From: Monodelphis domestica | Taxonomy: Eukaryota > Chordata > Mammalia > Didelphimorphia > Didelphidae | Assembly: GCF_027887165.1 (NCBI RefSeq) | Contig: NC_077234.1 | Span: 251,708,658-251,772,657, forward strand | DNA length: 64,000 nt | Reading direction: 5' to 3' | Shown: in pieces, positions 27,586-42,300 of the stretch | Position numbering within the stretch: position 1 is the first letter of the stretch | How the letters are laid out: the number at the start of each line of letters is the position of its first letter | Program-made: the position numbers and the translations under genes | The notes under the pieces: model-generated | Seen by the model: only the letters and a program-made list of their open reading frames with translations | What the model was told of the DNA's origin: nothing | Databases searched by the model: none

Positions 27586-30500
27586 TGTATGCATGTTATC
27601 TGCTTATCTGTATACATCTTGGAAGAATAAAAGGAAGAAACTACCCCACTAGTTCATTGGGTAAATCCTTTAGGAAATATTCTTGGGAAACAAAAAAGTA
27701 TAGGTTGAGGGATGTGGAATCACATTCATGATTAAGGTAAGCTGACCAGGGATTTTCCCTAGAGCATTAACATTTAGCAGGAACAGAGATGTGTTCCTCT
27801 TCCATACGAGTAAGCTACAACCACTCTTTGCCTCCTCTGAAGAAGCCAGTATTTCAGAATCATGGAAATTCTCTGATATTCTGAAATGAATTTATTTGCT
27901 ATTGTGGTCTACCCCCCTCATCTTCCAACCCCTTTTTCCCTCCTTCCCCAGAAGCATCCAGTTCTTTAGCAATGCATAAGTCACACAGTATACAGCATAA
28001 GCTTCTCCTACTAAATGTCAGGTGACCTTCCCACTCATTGCCTCAAGTGCAAAAAAATTCTGAATTCTAACTCTGTATGAAAGGCAGGCAATCTGTCCTA
28101 GTGGAAAGTATGCCAAAACTAATGATATTTGGATCCTTCAGAGTACGTATAGGAATGTCCAAAATGTATTTCTATATTACTAGCCAGCTTATTTTGCAAG
28201 CAAGTAATAGTTAACTAATGAGTAATAATAGCTAACATTTATATAACATTTTATAGCTTATAAAGCACTTTATTAATATTTACTCATTTTATCCTCTCAC
28301 CCTCCCTTAAGATAAATATTTTTATCATCTCCATTTTACAGTTGAGAAAATGAAAAGCAGACAGAGGTCAAGTAATATATCTAAAGCCACACAACTAGTA
28401 AATAGCTAAGACCAGATATGAACTCAAATTTTCTTGACCCTGGTTAAGTTCTCTCATACCACCTAAGTACCTCATTTTGTTTTATGATGTTTTATTATTT
28501 ATTTATTAAAATCCATAAATTTGAAATCATTCTCCAAAGCTAGTAACAGCTTTCCATGTAACCTGGAAATCTAGATGAAAATCTTATTTAACTTCTATCT
28601 ATCTATCTATCTATCTAAATTTATATTAAACTATATCAAGAAAACTAGTGATTATCAACAGACCTATAAAACACAAATAAAAGGTTTGGACTAATTAATA
28701 ATGCTCCACTTTGATAACCCCTTGCCTCTGTGTTTCCTCTTAGGCTATATTATTTCTTACTCACTTCTATAATTCATTGAAAAATTCACATTATAAAAAT
28801 TCACAACACCCCAATTATTCTGTATATTCCTGACTGGATCACTTACTACCAAAGAGACCAAATCCTTGATGTTTTTCTATTGTATGTAGTCCTTTGTAGT
28901 ATCTAATAGAGGGCTTAGTATTCAGTCAGAGCTCAACAAAGCTTGAGAATGGTTCACTGAGTTTAAAAATGTGCTCTATGGATAATCTAGGAGGTCAATA
29001 AACACTGGTATCTAGAGTACTTAAATAGCGATCCATGGTCATTGTTAATTTATTATGACTATGATACTATACCAGGTGTCCAAAAATCTGCTTTAAAAGT
29101 TTTTGAAGATTCACTAAGCCTTTGGGAATATAAACCGAGACTTTTATAGAAGTTAGATGACTTTGCCAAATTCTCACAGTAAATCTTAAGAGCCAGAATT
29201 TGAATCCCTGTTCTCTAACAAAATAGATCATTTCTGATAGTTACTAAAAAATGTTTCTCAGTCTCTCTTTCTCCCTGTGCTCTGCCAAAAATGAGTCAGT
29301 CATACCATTCAGATATTCATGCCACGGGAATATTTGCAATTCAGAACAAGTATTGTAAAAATCAATAAATATTACAATAATATTTCAAATTATTTACCAG
29401 TATTTCAATGTAATGTAATAATTTATAAGAAAAAAGTGAATTTGATTAAAAGCTGGATTTATCCAACTCATACATGTACTTTTGCCTCTACAACAGAATC
29501 ATACAGAATCATATTTTCTTGAAAACTTTAGATAAAGTAAAACAATGCAAAAATTATTCATATATTTGTGGTGGACAAAGAGAGAAGAAACTTACCACCA
29601 TGAGGTTTAGTTGTGTAGGTCTGGCTGTAATTGGAGAAATTACATAATGCGCCTCTAGTGATCCAATCAATTCGAAACACATATGTAGCAAAAGGGTGCA
29701 AATTAGTTACATTATACATTGGAAAAGGGATGGCCTGTAAAAGATAGCTTTTGTTAAAGGAAAGTTATTTTATTGTAAAATATAAAGATTTTACTCCAAA
29801 ATAAATTTTAAAAAGCATGCTCAAGCATCTGGTAAGCACATACTTATGCCAGTATGAATTCTTCTTCTTAATTTTTCATGCACAATGAATATAGTTTCTC
29901 TAGAACTCATACTATAAAATTAAATAAACATATTATATAAATGCATCTTCAGAATTATTGTTTATTAATCTGTTCCTTGTATATTAAAGTGCATTAAATA
30001 TTCAACTAATAATAAGAGGTTTTAAAAATATCAACTTGAACTAATGTACACTCTAGCAAAAATAAATTGAAGGAATGTTAGTAACTGCTTGAATAAAAAC
30101 AAACTAAACATTAACTAAGGTTATTGCTTCAATCATCTTCTTATTTCAAATAGTTTCATCTATGCCATCTCAAAGACTCACTTAATTATACCCTTTGTTT
30201 TGCTAGTATAGACACAGTGTTAGCGTACCTAGACATCAAAATAATTTAAATAATTTTAAATAAACTACTGACATTTCCTTTAGACATTAAATTAAGGAAA
30301 TTTGTAATTTCCAAATAAAGAAGTCCCTGTTATTAAAATTTTCTGACACAAATCTAGTTTTTGCAACCACCTGATATACCAGCTAGATAACACAAATATT
30401 CTCAAAGTGAGGAAAAAAATGAAAAACCTCACCCATTGCCCCAAAAACAATTCTTATAAATAACTTTCATGTGTCAGTGTGACTTAGATTGGGAAATGAA

Positions 30501-33500
30501 GTTCAACATATTTGGAGACATAAAGCTAAAAGTGAAATCTGCTAAGATAAGTTCTCATTGTGGTAGAATTACCATGGGAAAAAAATCACACAAAATTATA
30601 TGAAGATATTTCTTTTCAAATTCTGTATCTAGTATTGAAATGTTGGTTTGGGTCCCTGTTATAGTTAAATAACATAAGATTTTTCAGTAAAGGAAAAAGG
30701 AATTCATACCTTAAGCAAAAGTTGACAGTTATGGTCTTAGAGATACTTTGAAAGATCTGTGATTTTATCAAAGTAAGTATTTCTGCCAACGCTGATGGCA
30801 AACCATTAAGTGCAGCTAAGACTGAAAAATTCATCACCTGATCGATGATGAGCCATCCTATGCTTAGTCTGACCTTCAGTGGATAGATACGTAGCTCTGT
30901 GCCAGACCCATAAACGAGATTTTGTAGCTTAATAGGACCTGCTAAAACGTTTCCTGGCAGATCTTAAAGACTCTAAGACCATTTCCATGTCGTGACAAAG
31001 TATCAAAGTAATACTTGCCTGGAGATGTCAAAGATATTAATAAAAATGGAAACATTTTCACTACATAGAAATCATTTTAGAATAGGCAATTTAAGTCTAC
31101 ACATATTGGGTTTGAATTTGGAAATTGTTTTCCAAATTATTTGGATTATTTAGAAATTGAGTCTTCTTCCTTGTCATTTTTTTGGTGGTGAAAAGTCTAG
31201 TAAAATATAGTGGGTCGATAAAAGGAATTTTTTATAATTATATATATATATATTACTATTTTAAAGTAATGTACAATTGAGAGTTATATTTGGGTCAATA
31301 ATCTAAAGAACTATACTAGATATTTTCTGGGATAAAAAGGTTACTTTAGGTATATAAGCCTAGAGACAGTAACAAATGTGGGTTGCCATTTTTTTTAATT
31401 TTTCATTTTTAATGTAGAAGGGTTTTTTTTTTTTTACAAAATGGATAGATAATCAGACTTTGAGTCAAGACAGTCTATGTTCAAACCCTGTTTCAGATAC
31501 ATACTCATCGCCTTACCAGGGACAAGCCATTTTAACTTTCAGTACCCTAGACAGTTCCCTAAGACCTGAAGATGTGGCTGGTTATACATCCACATAGGTA
31601 GAGGGGATTTCCTGACTGGAATTTACCTACATCAATGAAATCACAGGTCACATCATAATAATAATCATGATGATAATGCAAGAAAACTGTGGAGAAAGTA
31701 CAACAAATACCTGCAGGCTACAGCCATTTAGCACCTACTGAATGACCTGGCACCTAGATCACAGGTTAGATGTGTATTATCTTTCAAGAACTGACAGATG
31801 ACAAGGCTATATATTATATGTATAGATGTCAAAATATCCTGGAGAATTTAATCAACAAACTCTACTGGAACTAGATTTAGTATTAGGCTAAACTGTTTCA
31901 CATGTGCCTAGACATAATATTGATTCAGGAAAAAAAAAACAAAAACTTAAAAATAACAATTTTAATAGACGTCACCATTCAAAATACTCATAATCCTCAG
32001 GTTATGAGGAGCAAAAAGCATTCAAGGTATTAAATGTATAACTGGACAGAGGGATAAATGTTAGGTACTAATAACATAATATATATAGATATATATTAGT
32101 AATTGTCATCTTTGCTACTGAATTTGTATCAAGGATACATTTTATGGGTCTATACAAGTCTATATTTATGGGTCTATATATATGCTTACATCCTAGTACT
32201 TTTATTAAACTATATTATTATTATATTATTAAACAGTTATTTTATGAATCTCTTGGATAATCCACAGAACAATGAATTATAAAGGAATAATAACAGATAA
32301 TCATTTGCCCAAAATACATTGTTTCTTTCTTTTTAGTGACTATCAAAAATAAGAAAAAGTGAGAACTAGATAAAACAATAAGTGGGAACAGGATATGCTA
32401 CATATGATTTCCATCATTCTGTCTGTTACTGCTAATGTTCTTGTTTATCTTGATGAAACTATAGAAGTAGAGATTGTATAGCAGTAATATATTAATTTTA
32501 AAAAGTCATTTAATCCACTAGAAAAGCATTTTAATAATCATATAAAAATACAGGACAGAGTTTGGTCAAAGCATCATAGAAATTTCTTCTCTCAACTCTA
32601 TCAAAATGATAACTAAAATGAGAAGTAATATTAATAAATTATTTATATCTGAGTAGGTCATACTTAGATTTTCCACAATAAAAAAGACAATTTCCCCATA
32701 TCTCTAATATATAGTATTTTGAATGTATGCTTGCATTCACCTTAGTGCCTCTTTCTAACAGCAACAATAAATATTATTTATATAGTGTTTTAAGGTTCCC
32801 AAAGTGCTTTACAAAGATGATCTCATTTGGTCCTCACAAAAATTTAGAGTTAGGTGAATATCATTCCCATTTTATAGATTAAGAAACTGAGGTAAACAAG
32901 GATGAAATGATTTGCCCAGAATTATATGGCTAACAAATGTGTGGGACGAGATTTAAATGAAATTTTTCCCCATTCTGTTTTCAGGACGCAGGTGGAGAGT
33001 GTGAATAATATTTTTTAAAATGTCTTTTTAAAGTATTACAATCAATAATTGTGTTCATTGTGGCCTTCAGTCTAAGAAAACTACAAAAGAAAGGAGGGAA
33101 GGGAAATAACAATATATTAATGGAAACTTTAGTTCAGTGTTGCAGATTTGGACACTTTATTAATGTGTTCAATTAATAATGGACAATTATTATCCTTATC
33201 CATTACTATAACAGTTCTGAAATAATATGGAAACATCATTATACTGGTAATAGATAATAAAAGGTCTACCTTGAGGGGCAGTGTGAAATCAAGTTTAAGT
33301 AATAGAGCAGGAATAGAAAAGAATATGATAATATGAGTTCTTTTTAAAACTTCAGATAAATATAAACTTCTAACACATTTTAAGCTTTAGAAAACTGAGC
33401 CTCAATAAAAAAAAAACACACAGTATTTGAATATGTCACTATGGATAGACTATCTCAGAAAAGTAAATGATTCTCTGATCCTTGAATATTAAATACTTTA

Positions 33501-36295
33501 ATAGTATCATCATGTGTGGATTCAATTAACCTTTCCTGACATCTGTGGCAGAACATTTTAAGGGATCTGAGGCATGAAAATAGAAGTTGCAATTTAAAAC
33601 TGACCCTAAATAAATTGAACAGTTTACATTAATAACATTTAAAAAATAATGTAACTTGTCCAATATCTCAACCTATTTTAAAATGCACATCAAACTCCTG
33701 AAAAGTTGTTTAAATAACTTACTAAAAGGACAGACTAGGAAAGTTAAGTATTTTATTTTTTACTCAGACTATAAAGTTTCTAGATCAGTTGATTCCTTGC
33801 CACACTGTGTCTTTTAATCACTGAATTATATTTTCCTTCTTATTTAATGATGAATTATTATAAATTATAGAATATTTGAGTTGTAATGGACAGTAAAGGT
33901 CATATAGTTTATACTCTGACTGAAACCTCTTTATAAAATCCCTGACAATTCATCTTCTACATAATGACCCTCCAGGGTCATGGTACTCTGCCTTCCAAGA
34001 CAGCCTACTTTACTTTAGTAAGTTTTAATTGTTAAAGTGTTCTTCATGACTTGGTGATAAAATCTTTCTCCCTGTAGTTGTCATTCCACTGGTCCTAATG
34101 CTATTTCCAAGTTACAAATCAAAATAAAATTTCCACATGAAAATTGTTTAAACTATCCAATCAGCTTGGCTGATAGTGCTCAATTATTCATTTTCTATAT
34201 GGTAAAAGATATTGAAAATGAAATTAGATGGATAAATTTAGTTTTTTTAAACTATAAATGATTCAAATATCAAATTGCACAACCTAATTTTAATAGTGTA
34301 GTTGAGTTGCTTGTACCACTGAAATTCATCTAACTCTGCTTTAATTTGGTTTTATCTTCTCATATTCTAGTCAACATTCTGCAACCAACCCATTGTTTTC
34401 TATTCTCAAACATACAAAAAAGCACTAAAATTTGTCTTTGTTGTGTATGATTTAGAAAAATTTAAAGTGATAGAATTGTGCTTTTCTCAAATAAACCACC
34501 ATCTTATTTAGCTATTATTTTACAAGCCTGGTAGGCTATATTATAGTTTAATCAATAGTTTAATCAAATGAGCATTGAAACATTCAAAATGGTCTCTTGG
34601 CTTGGATTCTAACATTTTTTATATTATAAGGAATGGAAAAGACCATCTATTTCAACCATCTTAATGGAATAAATGCACTGCCTTGCATTTAAATTTCAAA
34701 AATTACCTGACTGAGTAGAGGATTATCATCATGTCTAGACAATATTTCTTAAGGAAAAGGCCGAGGGATTTAGTGGATTGCAAACTCAATGAGTCAACAG
34801 TATGACTCAGCAACCAGAAAGCTTAGAGTCATCTTATACTACATTAATAGAAGCCCAGTTTCAGGAATGAGGGAGATGATGGTTCTTTCTACTGTACTCT
34901 GTTATGCCTGGTCAGATGAAGTACTTGGTCCATCCGGAGGAGAGCAATCAAGATAGTTGGACAACCCCAAATCATGCCACGTCAGAATGAGTCAAAAGAA
35001 CAGAAAAATTGTCATACAGTCGCTTTTCTGTCATGTCTAAATCTTTGCGGCTCCATTTGGCTTTTCCTTAGCAAAGATGCTAGAGACAAATACGTTAAGT
35101 GACTTGGCCAGGAACACACAAATAGTAAGTGTCTGAGGCGAGATTTGAACTCATGATGATAAGTCTTTCTGACTTCAGGGACTCTACCATACTATGTAGA
35201 TGCTCAAGATGCAGGTTCCACTTAAAAAGGAAGAGATTGAAACTGATAAATATGGTCTCTAAATGTTTTAAATGTCTTCTATTCAATGAAACAAATATGT
35301 ATTAACCAAAACAAGGTCAAGGCATTGTGCCATTTGGAAACTAGAATAAACTTTTTCTGCTTGGTCTTATATAAAATGAGGATTTCCAAATCGGTCCAAA
35401 AGCATTTATTATCTGTCTACTATGTACAAGGCGCTGCTAAATCCTGAGAATGGGAAAAATACAATCTATTTTTTTTTCAAAGAGTTCACAGTTCAAGTTT
35501 GCTTTCTGCTTCAAGATTTTCTTTGATTCCAATTTACCTGCAAAGAGGATCATTCTGGCCTGTCCAAAGTTATTCAGTGTACAAAGCCAAACCTAGGACA
35601 CATCCTGAAATCTTAGGTTCTCAGCACTCATTTTTTATATCAGGTTGTATCCTTACTCCTTAAAATCTAAGGCATTGATTTTGAATATTCTGGAAAGGAT
35701 GAGGGAAGAATGTCTTCAAGAGAAGAAGTAAAAAACAGTATGCTATGACCTCTTCCCTGCCTCAATTTACCTCCCTGCTCCCTGAAAAAAAAAAGATGGA
35801 AAGGAGGTAGGCAGACTGGAAAGGGAAGGTTTTTATAGGGTTCAAAAATCCTCCTCTTCACAGCTTTTTCTGTGATTTGCCGTCTTTGTCTTTCGATGTG
35901 CAACAATATTTCACATGGTGTGGACAGTGCTTGGCTACACACATTGCTCCAAAGGAGCCTTGGTCTGTGGACAATAAGTGAAAAACTAAAGTAACCCATT
36001 GAAAAGAGCAGTAGGAAAGAGGCCTTCAGAAGTCTATACTCAAGAACTGGATCTTTTAAAATATCTATAAGCCAGTCCCTTATGGAGGCATTTTAGTGGA
36101 TTCAAGATACAAATGACTGTTATAATAAAAGCAATAAGGAGTGAAGAGACTCTCTTTCTTGAAAGCAAATGTTGTCTGTTGCTTCTAGCTACTAAGATAT
36201 CCCACTTGGGGCTGCAGAGCTCAAGGTTAAAACCAAAGTACACTGATAAACAGTGAAAGAATACAGAATTGAGCTTTTTAAGATGCTAGACCAGA

Positions 36296-36342
<47 letters not shown>

Positions 36343-39300
36343 AAGTAGGCAAGGAGAAAGATGGGGTGAACGAACATAATTTTCACTTGCCCAGGGTCAC
36401 CAAGACCTTTGAGGTTCAAGAACAGAGCTGAAAAAAAGATGCTGTGACTCTTCGACTCCAATTTCCCCTAAGCTTAGAGCTCAGGAAAAAAAAAAATGAT
36501 ATGATGCAGCATCTCTGCTGTTCAAAACCTCACTCTCTCATCTTCTGAATATCTCTTGCATAAGGTTTTTCACTTTTCAAAAGACCGTACAAATCTCATG
36601 AAAGGTTTACTGATTTGTTTCCTTCAGCTGTTATCAAAGAATCACAGATTTTAAAGCTGGAAAGAAAGAAAGTCCTAATCCAACTGTCTTATTTTACAGA
36701 TAAGGAAACATGAAAAGAGAGGTCATATAACTTGCCCAAGGTCACATAGCTTGTTTAAAAACCGAGAAAGGATGAGAATTCAGTTTTTTGGACTTCTGGT
36801 CTTGGCTATTTCTATTGCACCAATATGCTTCCAATTGCTTTATTTTTTTTTTTATTCTTTATCTCAAGCCTTTATTTTAAGGCAAAACTAAGCTTCAAAT
36901 ACCAGAAGGACCAGGCATGTAAACTATCAGAGTTTCTATTTCATTACTATTTTGAATTGATCTGGGATAGTCAAGACTTCAAGATTATTTACCTGGCTAA
37001 TACCTGAAATGTCATTGGTAGCAATGAAGGAATTCAGGGAATCAATGGCTACAGTGAATTCTAAGATGACATTGATATAAATAGATCATTAAGGATTAGA
37101 AGGCGGTATTCTAAAGCAGAAAGACCACCAGGCTTAGTTAGGATTCAGCAAACATGGCTTCTATCACTGGAGTCCATAACAGTGAGGAGAAAGTGGTTTT
37201 CTGGTCTCCAGCTTTCCTTATCCAAAAAAAGCAACGGCATTGGACTCCAGGGCGTTTAATTCTCTTCCAGCATTACATTCTGTGGTCTTTGAATGGATCG
37301 TCCATGTAACAAAGCCACAAATACAATCTATTTCTTTTTCATCTATACTCACATACATACAATACACACATTGTCTCAAGACTAGAACCGATAAAGCAGC
37401 TACAGTTCCTCAATTCAATGTTTGCCCTCCCTTTTCCCCTCTAACTCTTTCCAGTTTGGCACAGAGCTTTGTTCAGAGAACTCCAGAATGATGACTCAGA
37501 AGTAACTAGAACAAAGTCACACCCATTCATCTGCGTTAGCCTTTCCTGTTCAATGTATTTCTACCTCTAGGACAATAAATACAGACACACACACACACAC
37601 ACACACAATAAAAAGAACGGTGGTTTCTCAAAAATCCTTTTACAATTATTGCATTCAACAATTTTTAAAAGTATTCTTTCAATAGGGTGAAAAATCCCCA
37701 TTAGTATTCCATTTGCTTTATTCTACCATGCTTTAAGTATGTTATCTCCTTCATAAATAATTCTCCTTAATTTCTTTCGCTGTCCAAGAAGGAAGGCAAG
37801 TCATTTTGAATCTTTACCAGATATAGTAGAGCCCACCAAAGAATCCCTTCAAATGAGGTGCTATTTTTTTTTGTTCTCTTTTATTCTGATTCAAGTTCAA
37901 TTTTTGAAAATACTTGCCTTGGATTCGTTCCATTTCCTCCGATATTCTGTGAGTTTCCATTGCACAATGTACATCACATCAGAAGAGTTCACTGGCTCCC
38001 ATTTCAGTAAGATAAAAGAATGGCTGATACGACTGGCCACTGGAGGCTGAAGACTCATTTGGGAGTCTAAGGACAGGGGGAAACACACACATGCTGTTAG
38101 TTTTATGGCCATCTAAAACGATTTCTCATAGGAAAAAAATATGCTACTAAAGTTGATGATATTGGAATTTTTTCATTAATTTTCCCATGTGCAGAAGACA
38201 ATGGGGCTCATAAAGTACTGGGTAGTCTGTTGGGGTTATTATTACTATATTTTGACCCTACATTGCTTAGACTTAAATGAAAACAATTTGTAACGAGATT
38301 AATAATTATTTTCCTGGAAGAATCTTCTATCCATGTTATTTTGGGGCAATAGTACTCTCCGTGTGGAAAGTATACAATGTTAAATGTCAAAGAGAAAGAT
38401 TTAGAAAGAACTTAAATGGTACAATGTGACTAAAGATGAATGGAAGTAATAATATGGGTTAAAGAGCATGTAGAGGTAGCAGGGTATAATAGATTTATTT
38501 AATGGAGTGTCTCTCTCATATTAACAGTGAAGAAAAGGCTAGCACACAATATAGATAGGGGACAGACAGACAGAGGTATATAAACATGTACATACACACA
38601 TATATGCACATATGTATAGTTGGTCTATACATATATGTATAAATGTGTGTATATATACATACATATACCTATATATTGCCCCACTCTGGAACATGAAGAT
38701 CATCTCTTATTTTGCTGATTATACTCATTAAAAACCAAATTTTAAAAATCAATTCTCCAGATTAGGAATCTATCAATAATAGAATGTAGCCCATACATAT
38801 TCCTTATTTCCTCATCCTACATATTTCAACTTTAAGTATACAATAAGCAAAATAATGTCCCACAAATCTGTTAAATCTTTTAAACATATTTAACTTGCTG
38901 CCATGTATATGTGTGTGTGTGTATATATATATTTCTCCTGACCCAAGTTGATTCTGAACAGAAATTTAGGCAATTTAATAATATATGCATTAATTCAACT
39001 GAGACACCTACCAGTACAGGAAAAAAACTAACTAAATGTATCCATCAGATTATATAAAGAATTAAGGTTATTCCACGTTATAAATTGAACTTGCCTTATG
39101 CATTAGGCACCATAATATGTAAAAAGTTGAAAATGTATAAATGATAATTTTCTACTTTCTTCCTTTATTAATTTCATTCATGTGTTTCGATAGAAAAATG
39201 TAGTGACCAAAACTATGATAGAAACAACACTTTAAAATCCTAGAATTTGTAATGAGGAACAGCCTCGCTATCCATAGCTATAATCTTTTTTAATGTAATT

Positions 39301-42300
39301 CTTCTATATTTTTGCAGTTTAGTCAAATAGGCAATCAGCCCACCCTATTTCTATGCATTTATTGAAACAATTCATAATTTATGTTGGTCATTTTCTCTAA
39401 CTTTAATGAATTTGAGTGTCTAAATAAGTAAGTTTCTAAGTAAGTTACTGGAATCACCCTGCCAGACACTTTGACCTACAGCTCCAATTATATCCACTGT
39501 TTGTTTTGTTTTTTTACCTTTCTCATTCTTTTTCCAAAGATGCGCACATTTGTAGGATACTCTCCTACCTTCAGCTCCTGGCTTACCATTTCCCCCTTGT
39601 ATGACCACTGTCAATAGCAACAGTTATGAGTCATATGTTACTTTAGTCTCATAGTTCCTTGACTTTCTCAGGCTTCGATGATTTTTATTTCTATCTCACT
39701 TCAGTCACAACCATCATGCCGACCACATTGGATCTTTAAATCATCCAAAATGTCTCTACTTCCAAGATTTTTTTTTAAGTGAGGGAGCCTCATCTTCAAC
39801 TAAACCTTCACTCCCTCTCTGTCCTTCAGACTCACTACCCAAACGTTATCGTCATGACAACCTGCAGGGTTTTGACTCCTCTTCTCTGTCCTCTTCCATT
39901 TCATTTTCCTTTGTTTTCTGACCCAGCATAAAAAAAACAGGGTCAGCTATTTCAACACTACCTTTTTTACCTGGAATAACCTGTTCCCATTTTCATTATC
40001 ATCTCCACGAACATGCTAAGATTCGTACATCCTATCCTACTCTCTCTAAGAGTTCCATCCTCACATTACCAACTACTTATTGGAATTTTCCAATAATGTG
40101 CCCTTTAGATAGATATTCAAGTTGTAATCTTTATCTTTCCTCTAACTCTTCTCTCCCACTTTATAATTGTTGATGGTACAGGCTTCCATTTTCACAAATT
40201 GGGAATTATATTTGAAATATACCCCATTTCTAGCCAGCTGCCATGTCTCATTGATTCTCCCTATACCACATTGTCTTATGATTACCCTTCTCCCTGCTCA
40301 TACACACATTTGGAGCATGTGGGAGGGGGGAATAAATTTAAGGGCCTCCTCTCTGTACTATGCTCTGTACTTCACAAATATTAACTCCTAAGATCCTCAC
40401 AACTCTAGAAAGTAAGGAGTTATTATCACCATTTTACACTTGAGGAAATTGAGGTAAATGACTTACTTGTCAAGGGTCACACAGCAAGCAAATATCTGAG
40501 GCTGGATTTGAACTCAGATCTTTCTGACTTCAGGCCCACAACTCTATTCAATGATCCACATAGGCCTTCATCATCTTTCATCCTGCCTTTTGTAATAACT
40601 ACCTAATTGGTCAATCTGCTTCCACTGCCTCCTTTCTCCAATTAATATTCCATGTAACTGGCAAAGTGATGGTCCAAAACCAAAACTTGATCATGATATT
40701 TCCCTGCTCTAAAAAGTTTTAGTGTTTTCCTGTTGTTTCTGGGATAAAATAAATTCTCTCCTACTTGGCATTTTAGGCCCCTCACAGTCTAGCCCCAGTT
40801 TACCAGTAGAGTCTCCTTCCTACTACTCTATTATTCATTCAATCTGGCCTTCGTCTTTTCCTGAAACTTATCCCCTATCTTTGGATCTTTCTTGGATCTG
40901 CCTGTTCCTGACATGCACTTATTCCTCAACTCTGCTCCCTGCTTTTCTTTTCTTTTTCTTCTCTCTTTTTATGATTGGCTCAAGTCAATCTTTTTTTAAG
41001 GCTCATGACCCCTAAATGATGGTGCCTACCTTCACAAATCACATTGTATTTATTGTTCATATATTTTGCAACTACTTAACTATGTGTATACTCTTTCCCA
41101 GATAAAATGTAAACTCTTTGAAAGGAGGGACTTTTTCATTCCTGTCTTTGTCAAGTGCTTCAGATAAGCACATGCATTTTGATGGAAAATGTATAGTGCT
41201 CATTCATTAATATGCTCATCTGTCCCAAATCTGCTTACTAGAAGGTAAGCAAGTTGGGCTCAAATTTGACAGAAGGAGATAAGTGGAATTTATTGTCTTC
41301 AAGAAATTGCTGAGTGACCACAAAGTCCCAATGGAAAAGAAGGTCCATCTTTTTTAATACCAATATTGTTATGGTATTATTGTATGGTAGCCACACATGC
41401 CACATTCTCGGAAGAATTAAATGTCCATATTACAGAGGGCATATAATAGGTAGGAGGAGGCTGCAACTTATAACCATTTAATGATTTCAAAGAATAGGAG
41501 TGAATGGTGTCATCAGTAAAAGATAATTGCCTCTAGAAAATCCTGGAATACAATTCAAATATAGCTCAGGTTTAAAAGATGTGGGAAAAGGGGTTTAAAA
41601 TCCTTGCACAAGTACTTGAGGTCAGAATACATGTAGTTTAGAAGATTTGATTTAAATATTTTCTGATCAATAACAATAGAGATACTTGGAATAACAGAAT
41701 CAGGTCTTGGGAAGTCCACATTTTCTCCATCCTTCTTAGTTTAACAAGATTAGGAAGGTCTGCATCAAACTCAAGATTTAATTATCTGAGGAAATGGCCT
41801 TCAACAGACATGTACAGAAAAAGCGGACAGACCCCTGGACTGTCCTAAGTCAAGCTAAGCTATCATTGGTACAGATGAGATGCAGGAAAGTGACATAAAA
41901 CCATCTATATAAGGCACATCACTTCCTCTCTCCTCCTCTTTACCTGGAGAGGTGACTCTGGCTGAGAGTATGTGAGGCGTTCAGACATCTTGGAGTGTTG
42001 GTGGTGAGTTTTGCCCTTGAGCTGATTCAGGTTTCCGCATCTTAGCTGAGCCCCTTTGGAGGTGAGGTTGATTCTTTCCTCCACACTCAAAACCTTACTT
42101 TCTAGATCTCCTAATCTTCCCACCAGGTATTTGCCCCTTCCTTGTTCCTTCTTCTTAATCTCCTCCACTTAAATCTCCTCCAATTAAATCACCATGAAAT
42201 TTCCAACTGAGTTTGGGTGTTTCATTAGGATTTTATAAATAAAATCCTTGGTGTCCAAATATAATTATTACATTCAGTCTCGACCATAATTATAACCTTT

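Larger units (their letters stand above)
29735..37917. other. ROS1 intron, 8.2 kb (GC-AG)
   Basis: Very AT-rich (especially 29.8-34.5 kb), relatively poor in recognisable repeats. It holds SINEs (31.44, 32.77, 35.03, 36.64 kb), a GA microsatellite, an AC microsatellite (about 37587-37608) and TA-rich patches (31.23, 32.08 kb). No exon seen on either strand. Confidence 0.6.

Noticed and set aside
27209-27731. Long frames on both strands around 27.5 kb
   Set aside because: They run through the CA microsatellite, with no splice context or domain.
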